Positions 38,709 to 47,179 of a DNA stretch of 64,000 nt are shown piece after piece (positions within the stretch are counted from its first letter, which is position 1; each line of letters starts with the position of its first letter). The stretch spans positions 216,616-280,615 of the forward strand of contig NZ_LMLZ01000012.1 in NCBI RefSeq assembly GCF_001422735.1. Direction: 5' to 3'. Source of the DNA: Acidovorax sp. Leaf78. GTDB taxonomy: Bacteria; Pseudomonadota; Gammaproteobacteria; Burkholderiales; Burkholderiaceae_C. The notes beneath the pieces were generated by a model. That model searched no databases. It was not told the origin of the DNA and saw only the letters and a program-made list of their open reading frames with translations. The translations under genes and the position numbers were made by a program.

Positions 38709-39332
38709 ATGTCAAACATTAGAAAGCGGAAAATGTACGGTATCTCACTTACTGATCTTGTTGATATTGTTTCAAAATCGGGTAGTCCAAAAGCGACAAA
38801 GGTAAATCAAATAAAGAACAGAAAAGCTTACCATCCGGCAACTGATTTTTATAAGCCTTTGCGGGACGGATTGATAAAAATTCACAAAGAAGGATTGGAA
38901 AGGAGTTTTCTTGTGAATATCAGATCCGCAATAAGGGATCCTAAGAAAGTGGCCAACTATAACAATGCATTAAATGGATATAGCAAATGGTGGGGGAAGA
39001 AGAATATTTTCTGGTTTGATCCGCCAAAAAACACTTATGGAAATTCTGGGGTCGATGTTTCTATCAATCCGGAGCTGGGTCTGGTAATAGATGATCAAAG
39101 ATATATTATTAAACTATATTTGAAAGATGAGCCGCTTAGCAAGTTGCGCATAGATTTGGCTACAGTGTTAATGGAGGTTGCTTTACGAGATTTATGTAAG
39201 GAGGGGGATATTATTGGTGTGCTGGATGTGAGGCAAGGCAAATTTTTCCGAGTTACCGCTCCAATTGCTCAAACAAAATCCATGGTTGATGCAGAGTTGG
39301 CGTATGTTGCATCTCTTTGGCCAAATATATAA
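38709..39332 (+). CDS. AT-rich orphan gene of unknown function
   Basis: The 207-residue product starts MSNIRKRKMYGISLTDLVDI. It is basic in its first third (SPKATKVNQIKNRKAYHP), with a central ATDFYKPLRDGLIKIHKEGL and a C-terminal part containing VLMEVALRDLCKEGDIIGVLDVRQGKFF. There is no signal peptide or membrane helix, so it is probably a soluble cytoplasmic protein. Codons are A/T-rich (ATA, AAA, TTA and GAT are common), unlike all neighbours, which points to recent acquisition. It lies alone between the metal-uptake operon and mmsB. I recognise no domain. Fragments of mobile-element cargo or defence-island genes often look like this, but nothing in the sequence proves that. Confidence 0.65.
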   Translation: MSNIRKRKMYGISLTDLVDIVSKSGSPKATKVNQIKNRKAYHPATDFYKPLRDGLIKIHKEGLERSFLVNIRSAIRDPKKVANYNNALNGYSKWWGKKNIFWFDPPKNTYGNSGVDVSINPELGLVIDDQRYIIKLYLKDEPLSKLRIDLATVLMEVALRDLCKEGDIIGVLDVRQGKFFRVTAPIAQTKSMVDAELAYVASLWPNI

Positions 39333-39387
39333 AGCTGTCCAGCCGAAAGCTCCAGTGGCCGGTATCTGAGAGCTCGTGGTGGCGATA

Positions 39388-39412
39388 AGAAACGCCAGCA
39401 CGGTGCTGGCGT
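39388..39412 (-). terminator. Hairpin terminator downstream of mmsB
   Basis: ACGCCAGCAC (39392-39401) pairs with GTGCTGGCGT (39403-39412), with the innermost pairs open as a loop. Read leftward it is followed by TTTCTT. It lies between the mmsB stop and the orphan gene and could act for both directions. Confidence 0.6.
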
Positions 39413-39458
39413 GGGTTGGCAGGTGGGCAGTCCTCGTTGGGCGGCCAGCGTGCTGCGG

Positions 39459-40352
39459 TCAGTGCTTTTGCACCAGCTTGATGATGCTGGAGAAATCCAG
39501 CCCCCCATGCCCCGCCAGGCTGTGCGCCGCATACAGGCTGCGCGCCAGCCCACCCAGCGGTGTGGCCGCTTTCACCGCCGCGGCGTTCTCTTGCGCCAAG
39601 CCCAGGTCCTTGAGCATCAGATCCGTCCCAAAACCACCCGCATAGCCCTTGCTCGCTGGCGCAGTCTCCATCACGCCGGGGTAGGGGTTGTACTTCTCCA
39701 GCGCCCAGTTGCCGCCCGAGCTGCGGCGCATGATTTCGCTCAGTACCTTCGGGTCCAGGCCGTTGGCCACGCCCAGGGCGATGGCTTCGCTGGTGCCGGC
39801 CATCAGGATTCCCAGCAGCATGTTGTTGCAGATCTTGGCGGTCTGGCCGGCGCCCACGTCGCCTGCGTGGAAGATGTTGGCGCCCATCTTTTCGAGGATG
39901 GGGCGGGCGCGCTCCAGCGCTGCGGTGTCGCCGCCCACCATGAAGGTGAGCGTGCCGGCGATGGCGCCGCCGGTGCCGCCCGAGACGGGCGCGTCGATGA
40001 AGGCCAGGCCGCGGGCCTTGGCGGCATCGGCCACCTTGCGCGATGTGGCTGCCGCTATGGTGGAGCAGTCGATCACCAGCGCGCCCTCTGCCAGCTGGGG
40101 CAGCAGGCCGGTTTGCTTGTCGTTGCCGAGGTAGAGCGCCTCCACGTGCTGGCTGGCGGGCAGCATGCTGATGACCACTTCGGCGCCCAGCACGCAGGTG
40201 GCGGCGTCGGCGGCAATGCGCACGCCGTCAGCGGCCAACTTGTCGCAGGCGGGTTTGGAGAGGTCGAAGGCGCCCACGTCGTGGCCCGCCTTGTGCAGGT
40301 TCAGGGCCATGGGGCCGCCCATGTTGCCCAGGCCGATGAATGCGATCTTCAT
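39459..40352 (-). CDS. mmsB: 3-hydroxyisobutyrate dehydrogenase
   Basis: This 297-residue NAD-dependent enzyme of valine breakdown oxidises 3-hydroxyisobutyrate to methylmalonate semialdehyde. The Rossmann start is MKIAFIGLGNMGGPMA. The substrate signature is FIDAPVSGGTGGA, and the catalytic Lys region is GAGQTAKICNNMLLGI. ATG 40352 gives the normal N-terminus; the frame extends upstream without a better start. Its product is the substrate of MmsA at 43491. The low-GC orphan gene directly follows it. Confidence 0.95.
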   Translation of the reverse strand: MKIAFIGLGNMGGPMALNLHKAGHDVGAFDLSKPACDKLAADGVRIAADAATCVLGAEVVISMLPASQHVEALYLGNDKQTGLLPQLAEGALVIDCSTIAAATSRKVADAAKARGLAFIDAPVSGGTGGAIAGTLTFMVGGDTAALERARPILEKMGANIFHAGDVGAGQTAKICNNMLLGILMAGTSEAIALGVANGLDPKVLSEIMRRSSGGNWALEKYNPYPGVMETAPASKGYAGGFGTDLMLKDLGLAQENAAAVKAATPLGGLARSLYAAHSLAGHGGLDFSSIIKLVQKH

Positions 40353-40463
40353 GCTGTGTTGCTCCTTGATGTCGTTGTGATGAGGGGGGTGAGGGGGTGA
40401 GGGTGATGCTGGCAACGCCCGGGATGTCGGGGCCTTGCACAACAGTGTGATCGGTTAGAAAAG

Positions 40464-40530
40464 GATTGCTATTAAATTTGTAGCTGGTAGCGCTTGCCTA
40501 TCCAGCGGTAGGGGCCGAAAAAGCTTCAAA
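40464..40530 (+). repeat. Intergenic copy of the dispersed ~65-bp repeat
   Basis: It reads GATTGCTATTAAATTTGTAG then CTGGTAGCGCTTGCC, CAGCGGTAGGGGCCG and AAAAAGCTTC. It is in the same orientation as the copies at 50171 and 55741. It fills the gap between mmsB and the DUF488 gene. Confidence 0.8.
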
Positions 40531-40531
40531 C

Positions 40532-40933
40532 TCAGCCCTCCACACGGGCGCCGCGCGTCAGCAGCTCGGCCCGCAACACCGAGCGGTGGCAGCGCGACTC
40601 GTCCTCGCAGTAGCAGCCCACCGACATCGCGCTGTGCTGCGACAGCGCGGCCAGCAGGTCCAATGTGCGGCTGGCCTCGGGCTGGGCCAGCTCCTTGCGG
40701 AAATGTTGGACGAACGCCTGCCAGTCCTTGTCGCCCTCGGGGCCTGCGGGGACCTGCTGGCCCTGGGTCATCAGCTCTTGCGCGGGGGCGAGCAGCGGGT
40801 ACCACACGTCGTAATAGTCGCGGCTGGCGAACTCGGCCTTGGGCACGCCGCGCGGCGGGCGGCGCACGGTGCCGATGCGGGTGCCTTCCCCGGTGGCGCG
40901 CGGGGTGCCGAGGCGGACGATGCGGATGGGCAT
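40532..40933 (-). CDS. DUF488 domain protein
   Basis: The 133-residue product starts MPIRIVRLGTPRATGEGTRIGTVRR. It has the DUF488 end VGCYCEDESRCHRSVLRAEL, in which two Cys and a His are conserved, and YDVWYPLLAP in the middle. The family is small and of unproven function; the fold suggests nucleic-acid or nucleotide binding. It lies between mmsB and a TfoX-like gene with no overlap, and both ends carry intergenic repeats or short gaps, so it may be an insertion into the valine cluster. Confidence 0.85.
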   Translation of the reverse strand: MPIRIVRLGTPRATGEGTRIGTVRRPPRGVPKAEFASRDYYDVWYPLLAPAQELMTQGQQVPAGPEGDKDWQAFVQHFRKELAQPEASRTLDLLAALSQHSAMSVGCYCEDESRCHRSVLRAELLTRGARVEG

Positions 40934-40993
40934 GGTGGTGGCTCCGGGGTGGGCTGGAGGTGATGGCGTGTGCTTGCGCGGGGCGAGGGCGGC

Positions 40994-41512
40994 TCAGTCG
41001 TCGGCTTCGAAGATGCTGTGCTTCTTGGCTGCAGCTGTCCTCGTTGCCGCGGTCTTCGTTGGCGGCTTGTTCGCGCCCGCACTCTTGGCGGACGATTTGG
41101 CGGCTGGCTTCTTGCCAGCGGTGGTTGCCGCCTTGCCGGCTGCTGCGACGGGCGCGCGTTTCTTGCGCGGACTTGCCTTGGCCAGCGGGTTGTACGCCAG
41201 GGCTTCGCCGACCCAAAAGCTCCACTGCGCCCGCGTGGAGTAGCCATTGGGCTCCACCCAGAAGTAACCCTTCATCCCTCCGCCGGGCGACAGTTCTCGC
41301 GTGTTCTGCATCTCCTGCACCTCGCCATGGCGCTCGGGTGGCAGGCGCACCAGCAGCTCCTCGCCCTTGACCGCGATGCACATCTTGCCGTCCACGAAGA
41401 AGGCATGGGTGCCGAACAGCGGGTGTTCTTCAACATCGCTGCATTGCGAGAGCGCCGTGCGCATGGCGTCGATCAGGTGCAGGGTTTCGTCAGAGAGGGG
41501 GCGGGCAGGCAT
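40994..41512 (-). CDS. TfoX/Sxy N-terminal domain protein with a Lys/Ala-rich tail
   Basis: The 172-residue product has a TfoX N-terminal domain at residues 1-115 (LFGTHAFFVDGKMCIAVKGEELLVRLPPE, read in parts; MKGYFWVEPNG). From about residue 115 to 165 it has a basic, low-complexity tail (KKRAPVAAAGKAATTAG, AKKHSIFEADD at the end). TfoX/Sxy relatives are linked to competence control, but the isolated N-terminal domain is widespread and its job is unknown. The histone-H1-like tail might bind DNA. It is the neighbour of an acyl-CoA dehydrogenase gene across a repeat copy. Confidence 0.82.
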   Translation of the reverse strand: MPARPLSDETLHLIDAMRTALSQCSDVEEHPLFGTHAFFVDGKMCIAVKGEELLVRLPPERHGEVQEMQNTRELSPGGGMKGYFWVEPNGYSTRAQWSFWVGEALAYNPLAKASPRKKRAPVAAAGKAATTAGKKPAAKSSAKSAGANKPPTKTAATRTAAAKKHSIFEADD

Positions 41513-41515
41513 GGT

Positions 41516-41577
41516 TTTGATAAAAATGGGCGGCTACCGCTTGTTGGACAAGCGCGAGCAGCTATCAAAAATATAGT
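41516..41577 (-). repeat. Intergenic copy of the dispersed ~65-bp repeat (reverse orientation)
   Basis: The plus strand reads ATAAAAATGGGCGGCTACCG, then CTTGTTGGACAAGCGCGAGC and AGCTATCAAAAATATAG. It fills the gap between the TfoX-like and acyl-CoA dehydrogenase genes, ending next to the dehydrogenase stop codon. TTGT...ACAA inside it forms a small hairpin. Confidence 0.8.
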
Positions 41578-41578
41578 G

Positions 41579-42745
41579 TCAGCGAATCGCCTCCGTCGCA
41601 TCCCCATCCAGCATGCGCCGCGCAATGATGACCCGCATGATCTCGTTCGTGCCTTCCAGGATCTGGTGCACGCGGGCGTCGCGCAGCAGGCGCTCCAGCG
41701 GGTATTCGCGGATGTAGCCGTAGCCGCCGTGCAGCTGCAGGGCGTCGTTGATGACGGTGAAGCCCGCGTCGGTGGCAAAGCGCTTGGCCATGGCGCAGTA
41801 GGTGGATGCGTCTCGCGCACCGGCGTCCAGTTTGGCTGCAGCCAGGCGCACCATCTGGCGCGCGGCGACGAGTTCGGTGGCCATGTCGGCCAGCTTGAAC
41901 TGCAGCGCCTGAAAGCTCGCGATCGGCTTTCCGAACTGCTTGCGGTCCTGCATGTACTGCTGGGCGGCGTTCAGCGCGCCTTGCGCGGCGCCCACCGAGC
42001 AGGTGGCGATGTTGATGCGGCCGCCGTCCAGGCCCTTCATCGCGATCTTGAAGCCTTCGCCTTCGCGGCCCAACAGGTGGTCGGCGGGGATGCGCACGTT
42101 GTCGAAGCTGATGGTGCGCGTGGGCTGGCTGTTCCAGCCCATCTTCTGTTCCTTCTTGCCGTAGCTGATGCCCGGCGCGTCGGCCGGCACCACAAAGGCG
42201 CTGATGCCGCCTGCGCCCGATGCTGCATCGCCCGTGCGGGCCATGAGCACCAGCACGTCGGTGGCGCCCGCGCCGCTGATGAAGGCCTTGCTGCCGTTGA
42301 TGACGTAGTCGTGGCCCACCAGCTCGGCGCGGGTCTTGAGCGAGGCCGCGTCGGAGCCCGCGCCGGGTTCGGTCAGGCAGTACGACGCGAGCTTTTCGCC
42401 GGTGGTCAGCAGCGGGCCCCAGTGGTCGCGCACCGCAGGGGTAGCCCAGGTGCCCAGTATCCAGGTGGCCATGTTGTGGATGGTGATGAAGGCGGTGGTC
42501 GATGGGTCGACCGCTGCCATCTCTTCGAACACCAGCGTGGCGTCCAAGCGGGGCAGGGCCAGGCCGCCGGCTGCCTCGGGCGCGTACAGGCCGCAAAAGC
42601 CCAGTTCGCCGGCCTTGGCGATGGCCTCGCGCGGGAAGATGCCTTCCTCGTCCCAGTGCGCGGCGTGGGGCGCCAGCTCCGCCTGGGCGAAGTCGCGGGC
42701 GGTCTGGGCAAAGGCGCGCTGCTCTTCGGTGAGTTCAAAGTCCAT
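41579..42745 (-). CDS. Acyl-CoA dehydrogenase, probably isobutyryl-CoA dehydrogenase
   Basis: This 388-residue FAD enzyme has the standard ACAD layout: MDFELTEEQRAFAQTARDFA, YCLTEPGAGSDAASLKT, FISGAGATDV, and a C-terminal LHGGYGYIREYPLERLLRDARVHQILEGTNEIMR with the catalytic Glu in ILEGTNEI. The neighbours mmsB and mmsA point to isobutyryl-CoA (valine breakdown) as substrate; short-chain 2-methyl acyl-CoA is the alternative. The length is typical. The usual partner genes for enoyl-CoA hydratase and 3-hydroxyisobutyryl-CoA hydrolase are not in the window. Confidence 0.93.
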   Translation of the reverse strand: MDFELTEEQRAFAQTARDFAQAELAPHAAHWDEEGIFPREAIAKAGELGFCGLYAPEAAGGLALPRLDATLVFEEMAAVDPSTTAFITIHNMATWILGTWATPAVRDHWGPLLTTGEKLASYCLTEPGAGSDAASLKTRAELVGHDYVINGSKAFISGAGATDVLVLMARTGDAASGAGGISAFVVPADAPGISYGKKEQKMGWNSQPTRTISFDNVRIPADHLLGREGEGFKIAMKGLDGGRINIATCSVGAAQGALNAAQQYMQDRKQFGKPIASFQALQFKLADMATELVAARQMVRLAAAKLDAGARDASTYCAMAKRFATDAGFTVINDALQLHGGYGYIREYPLERLLRDARVHQILEGTNEIMRVIIARRMLDGDATEAIR

Positions 42746-42787
42746 GGTGTGTCTGTCTCGTCAGTTCTTGTTGTTCTGAATGGTGCG

Positions 42788-43213
42788 TCAGGGCTTGGCC
42801 GACGGGTGGTCGAGCGTCAGCCAGCGCATCACGCCTTTGCGGCGCGCCTGGGTTTCTGCGATCAAACACTCGTGGTAGACCCGGGGCCCGGTAGGCTGGG
42901 ACTCGGCACTGCGCGTGGACTGCTTGCAGCGCGTGGTGCGCTCGCGCAGCCAGGCCGAATGCTCCTGGCGCAGCTGGGGCCGCTCGTGGGCCGACAGGGC
43001 GCGCATCACGTCGCCGTAGAGGATGGCGATCTCGGTGTCTGCCGCCTGGAAGGCTTGCACGGCGCAGGCATTGGTTTCTGGCACTGTGCCGGCGGGGTTG
43101 CAGGCAGCGCCGGCCTGGGCGTGGGCTTGCGGCATGGTCAACAGTACTGCGCAGGGCAGCACAAGAGCGACGGCCCAGGCAGGCAATTTCGTCTTTGGCG
43201 GGTGGAGTTGCAT
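42788..43213 (-). CDS. LprI/DUF1311-like exported protein
   Basis: The 141-residue product has a signal peptide (AWAVALVLPCAVLLTMPQAHAQ) and a mature part with four Cys (ACNPAGTVPETNACAVQ, RTTRCKQST, YHECLIAE). The pattern QAADTEIAILYGDVM ... WLRERTTRCK matches the LprI/DUF1311 family, some members of which inhibit lysozyme. It is predicted to be periplasmic. It is 42 bp downstream of the acyl-CoA dehydrogenase start, same direction. The role in this strain is unproven. Confidence 0.8.
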   Translation of the reverse strand: MQLHPPKTKLPAWAVALVLPCAVLLTMPQAHAQAGAACNPAGTVPETNACAVQAFQAADTEIAILYGDVMRALSAHERPQLRQEHSAWLRERTTRCKQSTRSAESQPTGPRVYHECLIAETQARRKGVMRWLTLDHPSAKP

Positions 43214-43252
43214 GGCCTGGTTTTAACACCGTCGTTGTGCAGCGTGGGGGCC

Positions 43253-43400
43253 TTCGACAAGCTCAGGCTGAACGGTCGGGGTTGGGTTGGGGTTGGTCCG
43301 GGTGTTGTCGCGCCGGCCGCCATCACACGCCCGTTCGGGCTGAGCCTGTCGAAGCCGGGGTGGTGCCTCCCCACCCGTTCGGGCTGAGCTTGTCGAAGCC
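43253..43400. repeat. Three REP-like units (TTCGACAAGCTCAGGCTGAACGG family)
   Basis: Units lie at 43253-43275 and, in the opposite orientation, at 43331-43356 and 43375-43400 (CCGTTCGGGCTGAGC then CTGTCGAAGCC). They occupy the gap between the LprI-like gene and mmsA. The same family recurs at 53462-53519. This REP-like motif is widespread in proteobacterial genomes, so it is not new by itself. Confidence 0.88.
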
Positions 43401-43490
43401 CTGCTCAACGCTTCGACCCCCAATCAGCGTGAATGGATGTTTCGGTCGCGGCCAGCATGGCACGTGGCATGTACCAGCCCCCGGCAGCAC

Positions 43491-45014
43491 CTACTTCAAG
43501 CTGATCGTGGTGTTCACACCGTGCGACACGGTGCTGTCGTCAAACCAGCGCGCCGTCACCGTCTTGGTCTGCGTGTAGAACAGCACGACCTGCTTGCCGT
43601 ACGGGCCCAGGTCTCCCAGCTTGGACGCGCGCGAGCCCGAGAACGAGAACAGCGGCACCGGCACAGGGATCGGCACGTTGATGCCGACCTGGCCCACATC
43701 GATCTCTTCCTGGAACTTGCGCGCCGCGGCGCCCGACTGGGTGAAGATAGCGGTGCCGTTGCCGTTGGGGTTGTCGTTGATGAAATCGATGGCTTCGTCG
43801 ATGTCTGCCGCGGCCGACAGGCACAGCACGGGGCCGAAGACCTCTTGCTCATAGATGCTCATGCCGGGCTTGACGCCGCTGAACACCGTGGGGCCCACGA
43901 AGTTGCCCTTCTCGAAGCCGGCCACCACGGGGTTGCGGCCATCGAGCTCCAGCTTCGCGCCATCGGCCACGCCGCGCGCGATCAGGCCTTCGACACGGTC
44001 CTTGGCAGCGCACGAGACCACGGGGCCCACGTCCGTACCCTTTTCGGTGCCGGCGCTGATCTTCAGCGTCTTGGCCTTGGCCACCAGGTCGGGGATCCAG
44101 CTTTGCGCCTCGCCCACCAGCACCACCACCGACAGCGCCATGCAGCGCTGGCCTGCAGCGCCAAAGGCCGCACCGGCCAGGGCGTTCAGGGTCTGCTCCT
44201 TGTTCGCATCGGGCAGCACGATGGCGTGGTTCTTGGCGCCCATCATGCATTGCACGCGCTTGCCGGCCAGGCTGGCGCGGTTGTAGACGTGGGTGCCGAC
44301 CTTGGTGGAGCCCACGAAGCTGATCGCCTTGATGTCCTTGTGGTCGCAGATCGCGTTCACGGCCATCTCGCCGCCGTGTATCACGTTGAGCACGCCCGCA
44401 GGCACGCCGGCTTCGAGCGCCAGCTCCACCAGGCGCATGGTGACCATCGGGTCCTGCTCGGAGGGCTTGAGCACGAAGGTGTTGCCGGTGGCGATCGCCA
44501 TCGGGAACATCCACAACGGGATCATGGCCGGGAAATTGAAGGGCGTGATGCCCGCACACACGCCCAGCGGCTGCAGCAGGGTGTAGGTGTCGACGCCACC
44601 GGCCACGTTGTTGGCCAGCTCGCCCAACTGCAGGTTGCCGATGCTCGCGGCATGCTCGACCACTTCCAGGCCGCGGAACACGTCGCCTTCGGCGTCCGGC
44701 AGCGTCTTGCCCTGCTCGGCGGTGAGGATGGCGGCCAGCTCGGCCATGTTCTCGCGGATCAGTTGCTGGTACTTGAGGAAGATGCGGGCACGCGTGCCGA
44801 TGGGCGTCTTCTTCCAGGTCTTGAAGGCTTCCTTGGCCGAGGCGACTGCGGCATCGATCTCGTCGGCCGTGGCAAACGGCACGCGCGCCAGCACTTCTTG
44901 TGTGGCGGGGTTCACCACATCGCGCCACTCGGTGGTCTTGGACTCGACGAACTGGCCGCCGATCAGCAGCTTGACGGTGGGGGCCAGCACGGCCTGCGAG
45001 GTGGGTGCGTTCAT
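43491..45014 (-). CDS. mmsA: Methylmalonate-semialdehyde dehydrogenase (CoA-acylating)
   Basis: This 507-residue aldehyde dehydrogenase turns methylmalonate semialdehyde plus CoA into propionyl-CoA, the last step of valine breakdown. It starts [20 protein letters not shown], has [16 protein letters not shown] and [18 protein letters not shown] [15 protein letters not shown], and the catalytic Cys in [24 protein letters not shown] near the C-terminus is the MmsA signature. The start at 45014 is preferred; upstream in-frame ATGs lie in the intergenic region. It is divergent from a LysR regulator. Confidence 0.95.
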   Translation of the reverse strand: MNAPTSQAVLAPTVKLLIGGQFVESKTTEWRDVVNPATQEVLARVPFATADEIDAAVASAKEAFKTWKKTPIGTRARIFLKYQQLIRENMAELAAILTAEQGKTLPDAEGDVFRGLEVVEHAASIGNLQLGELANNVAGGVDTYTLLQPLGVCAGITPFNFPAMIPLWMFPMAIATGNTFVLKPSEQDPMVTMRLVELALEAGVPAGVLNVIHGGEMAVNAICDHKDIKAISFVGSTKVGTHVYNRASLAGKRVQCMMGAKNHAIVLPDANKEQTLNALAGAAFGAAGQRCMALSVVVLVGEAQSWIPDLVAKAKTLKISAGTEKGTDVGPVVSCAAKDRVEGLIARGVADGAKLELDGRNPVVAGFEKGNFVGPTVFSGVKPGMSIYEQEVFGPVLCLSAAADIDEAIDFINDNPNGNGTAIFTQSGAAARKFQEEIDVGQVGINVPIPVPVPLFSFSGSRASKLGDLGPYGKQVVLFYTQTKTVTARWFDDSTVSHGVNTTISLK

Positions 45015-45087
45015 GGGTGTTGTCTCCTGAATGGAATAGGGCGCCGCAGCGGGTAACCAGCGCATGGTAGCTGTGCAAATTTGTGAA

Positions 45088-45154
45088 GACAATAGACAAT
45101 ACTGCGCACAAGGTTTGCAAAAATGCAGATCGATCGCGAGCGATGGGCTCGCGA
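45088..45154. promoter_or_regulatory. Direct and inverted repeats between mmsA and its LysR-type regulator
   Basis: GACAATA occurs twice in tandem (45088-45094 and 45095-45101). Further on, TCGCGAGC (45134-45141) pairs with GCTCGCGA (45147-45154). Both lie in the 161-bp gap between the divergent starts, where a LysR protein would bind. Confidence 0.4.
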
Positions 45155-45175
45155 GACGCCGTACAGAGAGGGCTT

Positions 45176-46066
45176 ATGGACTGGGACAACCTGCGCTACT
45201 TCCTGGAGTTGGCCCGCGCCGGCACGCTGGTGGCCGCTGCGCGCCGCCTGGCCGTGGACCACACCACGGTGGCGCGGCGCATCCAGGCGCTGGAAAAGCA
45301 GGTCGGCTCGGCCCTGTTCGCCCGCGAGGCCGGGGGCCACCGGCTGACCGAGGCGGGCCGCGCACTGCTGCCACAGGTCGAGGCCATGGAGGCCGCCTTT
45401 CTGGCTGTGGAGAACGCCGCGCCGGGCGTGCGCCAGGGCCTGCAGGGCCTGGTGCGCATCGGTACGACCGAAGGCTTCGGCAATCTGGTGCTGGCGCCGC
45501 AGCTGGCGCACTTTGCGCTGGAGCACCCGGGCCTGGTGCTGGACCTGCTGGCCTTGCCGCGCCTGGTGCACCTGTCGCGGCGCGAGGCGGACATCGTCAT
45601 ATCGCTGGAGCGCCCCGCCCGCGGCGCGGTGCTGGTGGTCAAGCTCACCGACTACGTGCTGCAGTTGTACGGCACGCGCAGCTACCTGGCCCGCCATGCG
45701 CCCATCCGCACGGCGGACGACCTGCGCGGGCACAGCTTCATCAGCTATGTGGACGACCTGCTGTTCACCAAGGAGCTGCAGATATTGGACGAGCTGCACC
45801 GCCCCGCGCGTTTTGCGCTGCGCAGCACCAGCATCCTGGCGCAGTACGAGGCGGTGCGCGCCGGTGCCGGGCTGGCGGTGCTGCCGGCCTTCGTGGCGGC
45901 GCAAGACCCGGCACTCACGGCGGTGCTGCCCGGCACGGCGCGTTTTACCCGCACGTTCTGGATGTCGATGCCTGAAGAGAACAAGCACGTGGCCCGTATG
46001 CAGGCCACCTGGGCCTTTCTGCGCGAGACGGTGGCCGCCCAGCAGGGCTTGCTGCTGCCCGACTGA
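45176..46066 (+). CDS. LysR-family transcriptional regulator divergent from mmsA
   Basis: The 296-residue product has an N-terminal winged helix (MDWDNLRYFLELARAGTLVAAARRLAVDHTTVARRIQALE) and a substrate-binding domain. It starts at ATG 45176. The longer frame is open from 45083, but the HTH begins at MDWDN. Divergent arrangement with mmsA suggests control of valine catabolism, with a pathway acyl-CoA or semialdehyde as possible inducer (inference). The HTH positions DHTTVARRIQALE match LysR paralogues of the VxR type. Confidence 0.88.
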   Translation: MDWDNLRYFLELARAGTLVAAARRLAVDHTTVARRIQALEKQVGSALFAREAGGHRLTEAGRALLPQVEAMEAAFLAVENAAPGVRQGLQGLVRIGTTEGFGNLVLAPQLAHFALEHPGLVLDLLALPRLVHLSRREADIVISLERPARGAVLVVKLTDYVLQLYGTRSYLARHAPIRTADDLRGHSFISYVDDLLFTKELQILDELHRPARFALRSTSILAQYEAVRAGAGLAVLPAFVAAQDPALTAVLPGTARFTRTFWMSMPEENKHVARMQATWAFLRETVAAQQGLLLPD

Positions 46067-46145
46067 GCCGGGCGCACGTCGCGGTCGGGCCCGGCCTGCA
46101 TCGCGCAGACGGTGCCTGTCACCATGCCGCGATAGGATCGGCAGC

Positions 46146-46670
46146 ATGAACCCCATGGCACCGTCCATCCCCATCGCGCCGCGCATTCGCCTGCGGGCAG
46201 CGGCGGTCATCACCCGGCCCGGGCAGGTCTTGCTGCACCGTGCCGAAGGCGATCTGTTCTGGGCACTGCCCGGCGGCGGCATCGAGCCGGGCGAGAGCGC
46301 CGCCCAAGCGCTGGTGCGCGAGATGCACGAAGAACTGGGCGTGGCGGTGGAGCCGGGCGCGCTGGCCTGCGTGGTGGAGAACTTCTACGCCTATGGCGGC
46401 GTGGACTACCACGAGATGGGCCTGTACCTGCACGCCCAGCCGCGGCCCGGCAGCCTGCTGGACCAGACGCCCGGCCCGTATGTGGGCGCCGAAGGCCATC
46501 GCGGGCTGGAGTTTGCGTGGTTTGCCCGTGCCAGCCTGGCCCAACTGGACCTGCGCCCGGCCTTCCTTGGCGAAGCCTTGGCAACGCTGGGTGACGTGCC
46601 TGGCCCTGTGCCTCACTTCGTGCACCGCGACCCGGCCCCCGCACCCACCGACCCGAAAGCCCCTGCATGA
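46146..46670 (+). CDS. Nudix hydrolase
   Basis: The 174-residue product has the Nudix box GGGIEPGESAAQALVREMHE-ELG, matching GX5EX7REUXEEXGU. The rest (AAAVITRPGQVLLHR at the start, YGGVDYHEMGLYLH later) fits Nudix enzymes that cleave nucleoside diphosphate derivatives. The substrate cannot be told. ATG 46146 follows the LysR gene by 79 bp. Its stop overlaps the start of the thioesterase gene (46667-46670), so the two are coupled. Confidence 0.9.
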   Translation: MNPMAPSIPIAPRIRLRAAAVITRPGQVLLHRAEGDLFWALPGGGIEPGESAAQALVREMHEELGVAVEPGALACVVENFYAYGGVDYHEMGLYLHAQPRPGSLLDQTPGPYVGAEGHRGLEFAWFARASLAQLDLRPAFLGEALATLGDVPGPVPHFVHRDPAPAPTDPKAPA

Positions 46671-47128
46671 ATCCTCGCGACCTGGAGTCCTATCTGCACG
46701 ACCACATCCCCCTGGCCCGTGCCATGGGCGTGTCGGTGGTGGACGCATCACCGCAACGTGTGGTGCTGACTGCGCCGCTGGCGCCCAACATCAACCACCG
46801 CGACACGGTGTTTGGCGGCAGCGCGTCGGCCGTGGCGATCCTGGCCGCGTGGAGCATGCTGCATGTGCGGCTGTCGGCCGAAGGGCTGGGCAGCCGGCTG
46901 GTCATCCAGCGCAACACCATGGACTACCTGGCGCCCATGGCCGGCACCTTCACTGCCGTGGCCGACGCCCCGTCGGCCGCGGTGTGGAGTTCCTTCACCC
47001 GCATGCTGCAGCGCAAGGGCATCGGGCGCATCGTGCAGACGTCGGTGCTGCACTACGAGGGCCAGCCCGCCGGGCGGCTGGAGGGCGAGTTCGTCGCCTT
47101 CGGGCCGGGCTACCAGTCGCTGGCCTGA
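46667..47128 (+). CDS. YiiD C-terminal-type hotdog thioesterase
   Basis: The 153-residue product resembles the YiiD C-terminal domain, a hotdog-fold putative thioesterase. It contains YLHDHIPLARAMGVSVV, PNINHRDTVFGGSASAVAILAAW (catalytic-like Asn and His region) and LQRKGIGRIVQTSVLHYEGQPAGRLEGEFVA read in parts. It probably cleaves an acyl-CoA in the cytoplasm; the substrate is unknown. It overlaps the Nudix gene by four bases. Confidence 0.87.
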   Translation: MNPRDLESYLHDHIPLARAMGVSVVDASPQRVVLTAPLAPNINHRDTVFGGSASAVAILAAWSMLHVRLSAEGLGSRLVIQRNTMDYLAPMAGTFTAVADAPSAAVWSSFTRMLQRKGIGRIVQTSVLHYEGQPAGRLEGEFVAFGPGYQSLA

Positions 47129-47179
47129 AGGGCCGGGGCTTGACGGGCCACCGGGACATCACAACAGCAGGAGCACACG

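Noticed and set aside
38455..38805. Rightward 116-codon frame in the AT-rich region
   Set aside because: It overlaps the better gene at 38709 in a different frame, has no ribosome site or family match, and its end is read from that gene's sequence.
40970..43387. Rightward 805-codon open frame
   Set aside because: It is antisense to DUF488, TfoX-like, acyl-CoA dehydrogenase and LprI-like genes, all of which match known families. High GC makes such long shadows common.
43253..43400. REP-like units as a new element
   Set aside because: The TTCGACAAGCTCAG...GAACGG motif is widespread in proteobacterial genomes; here it is ordinary.
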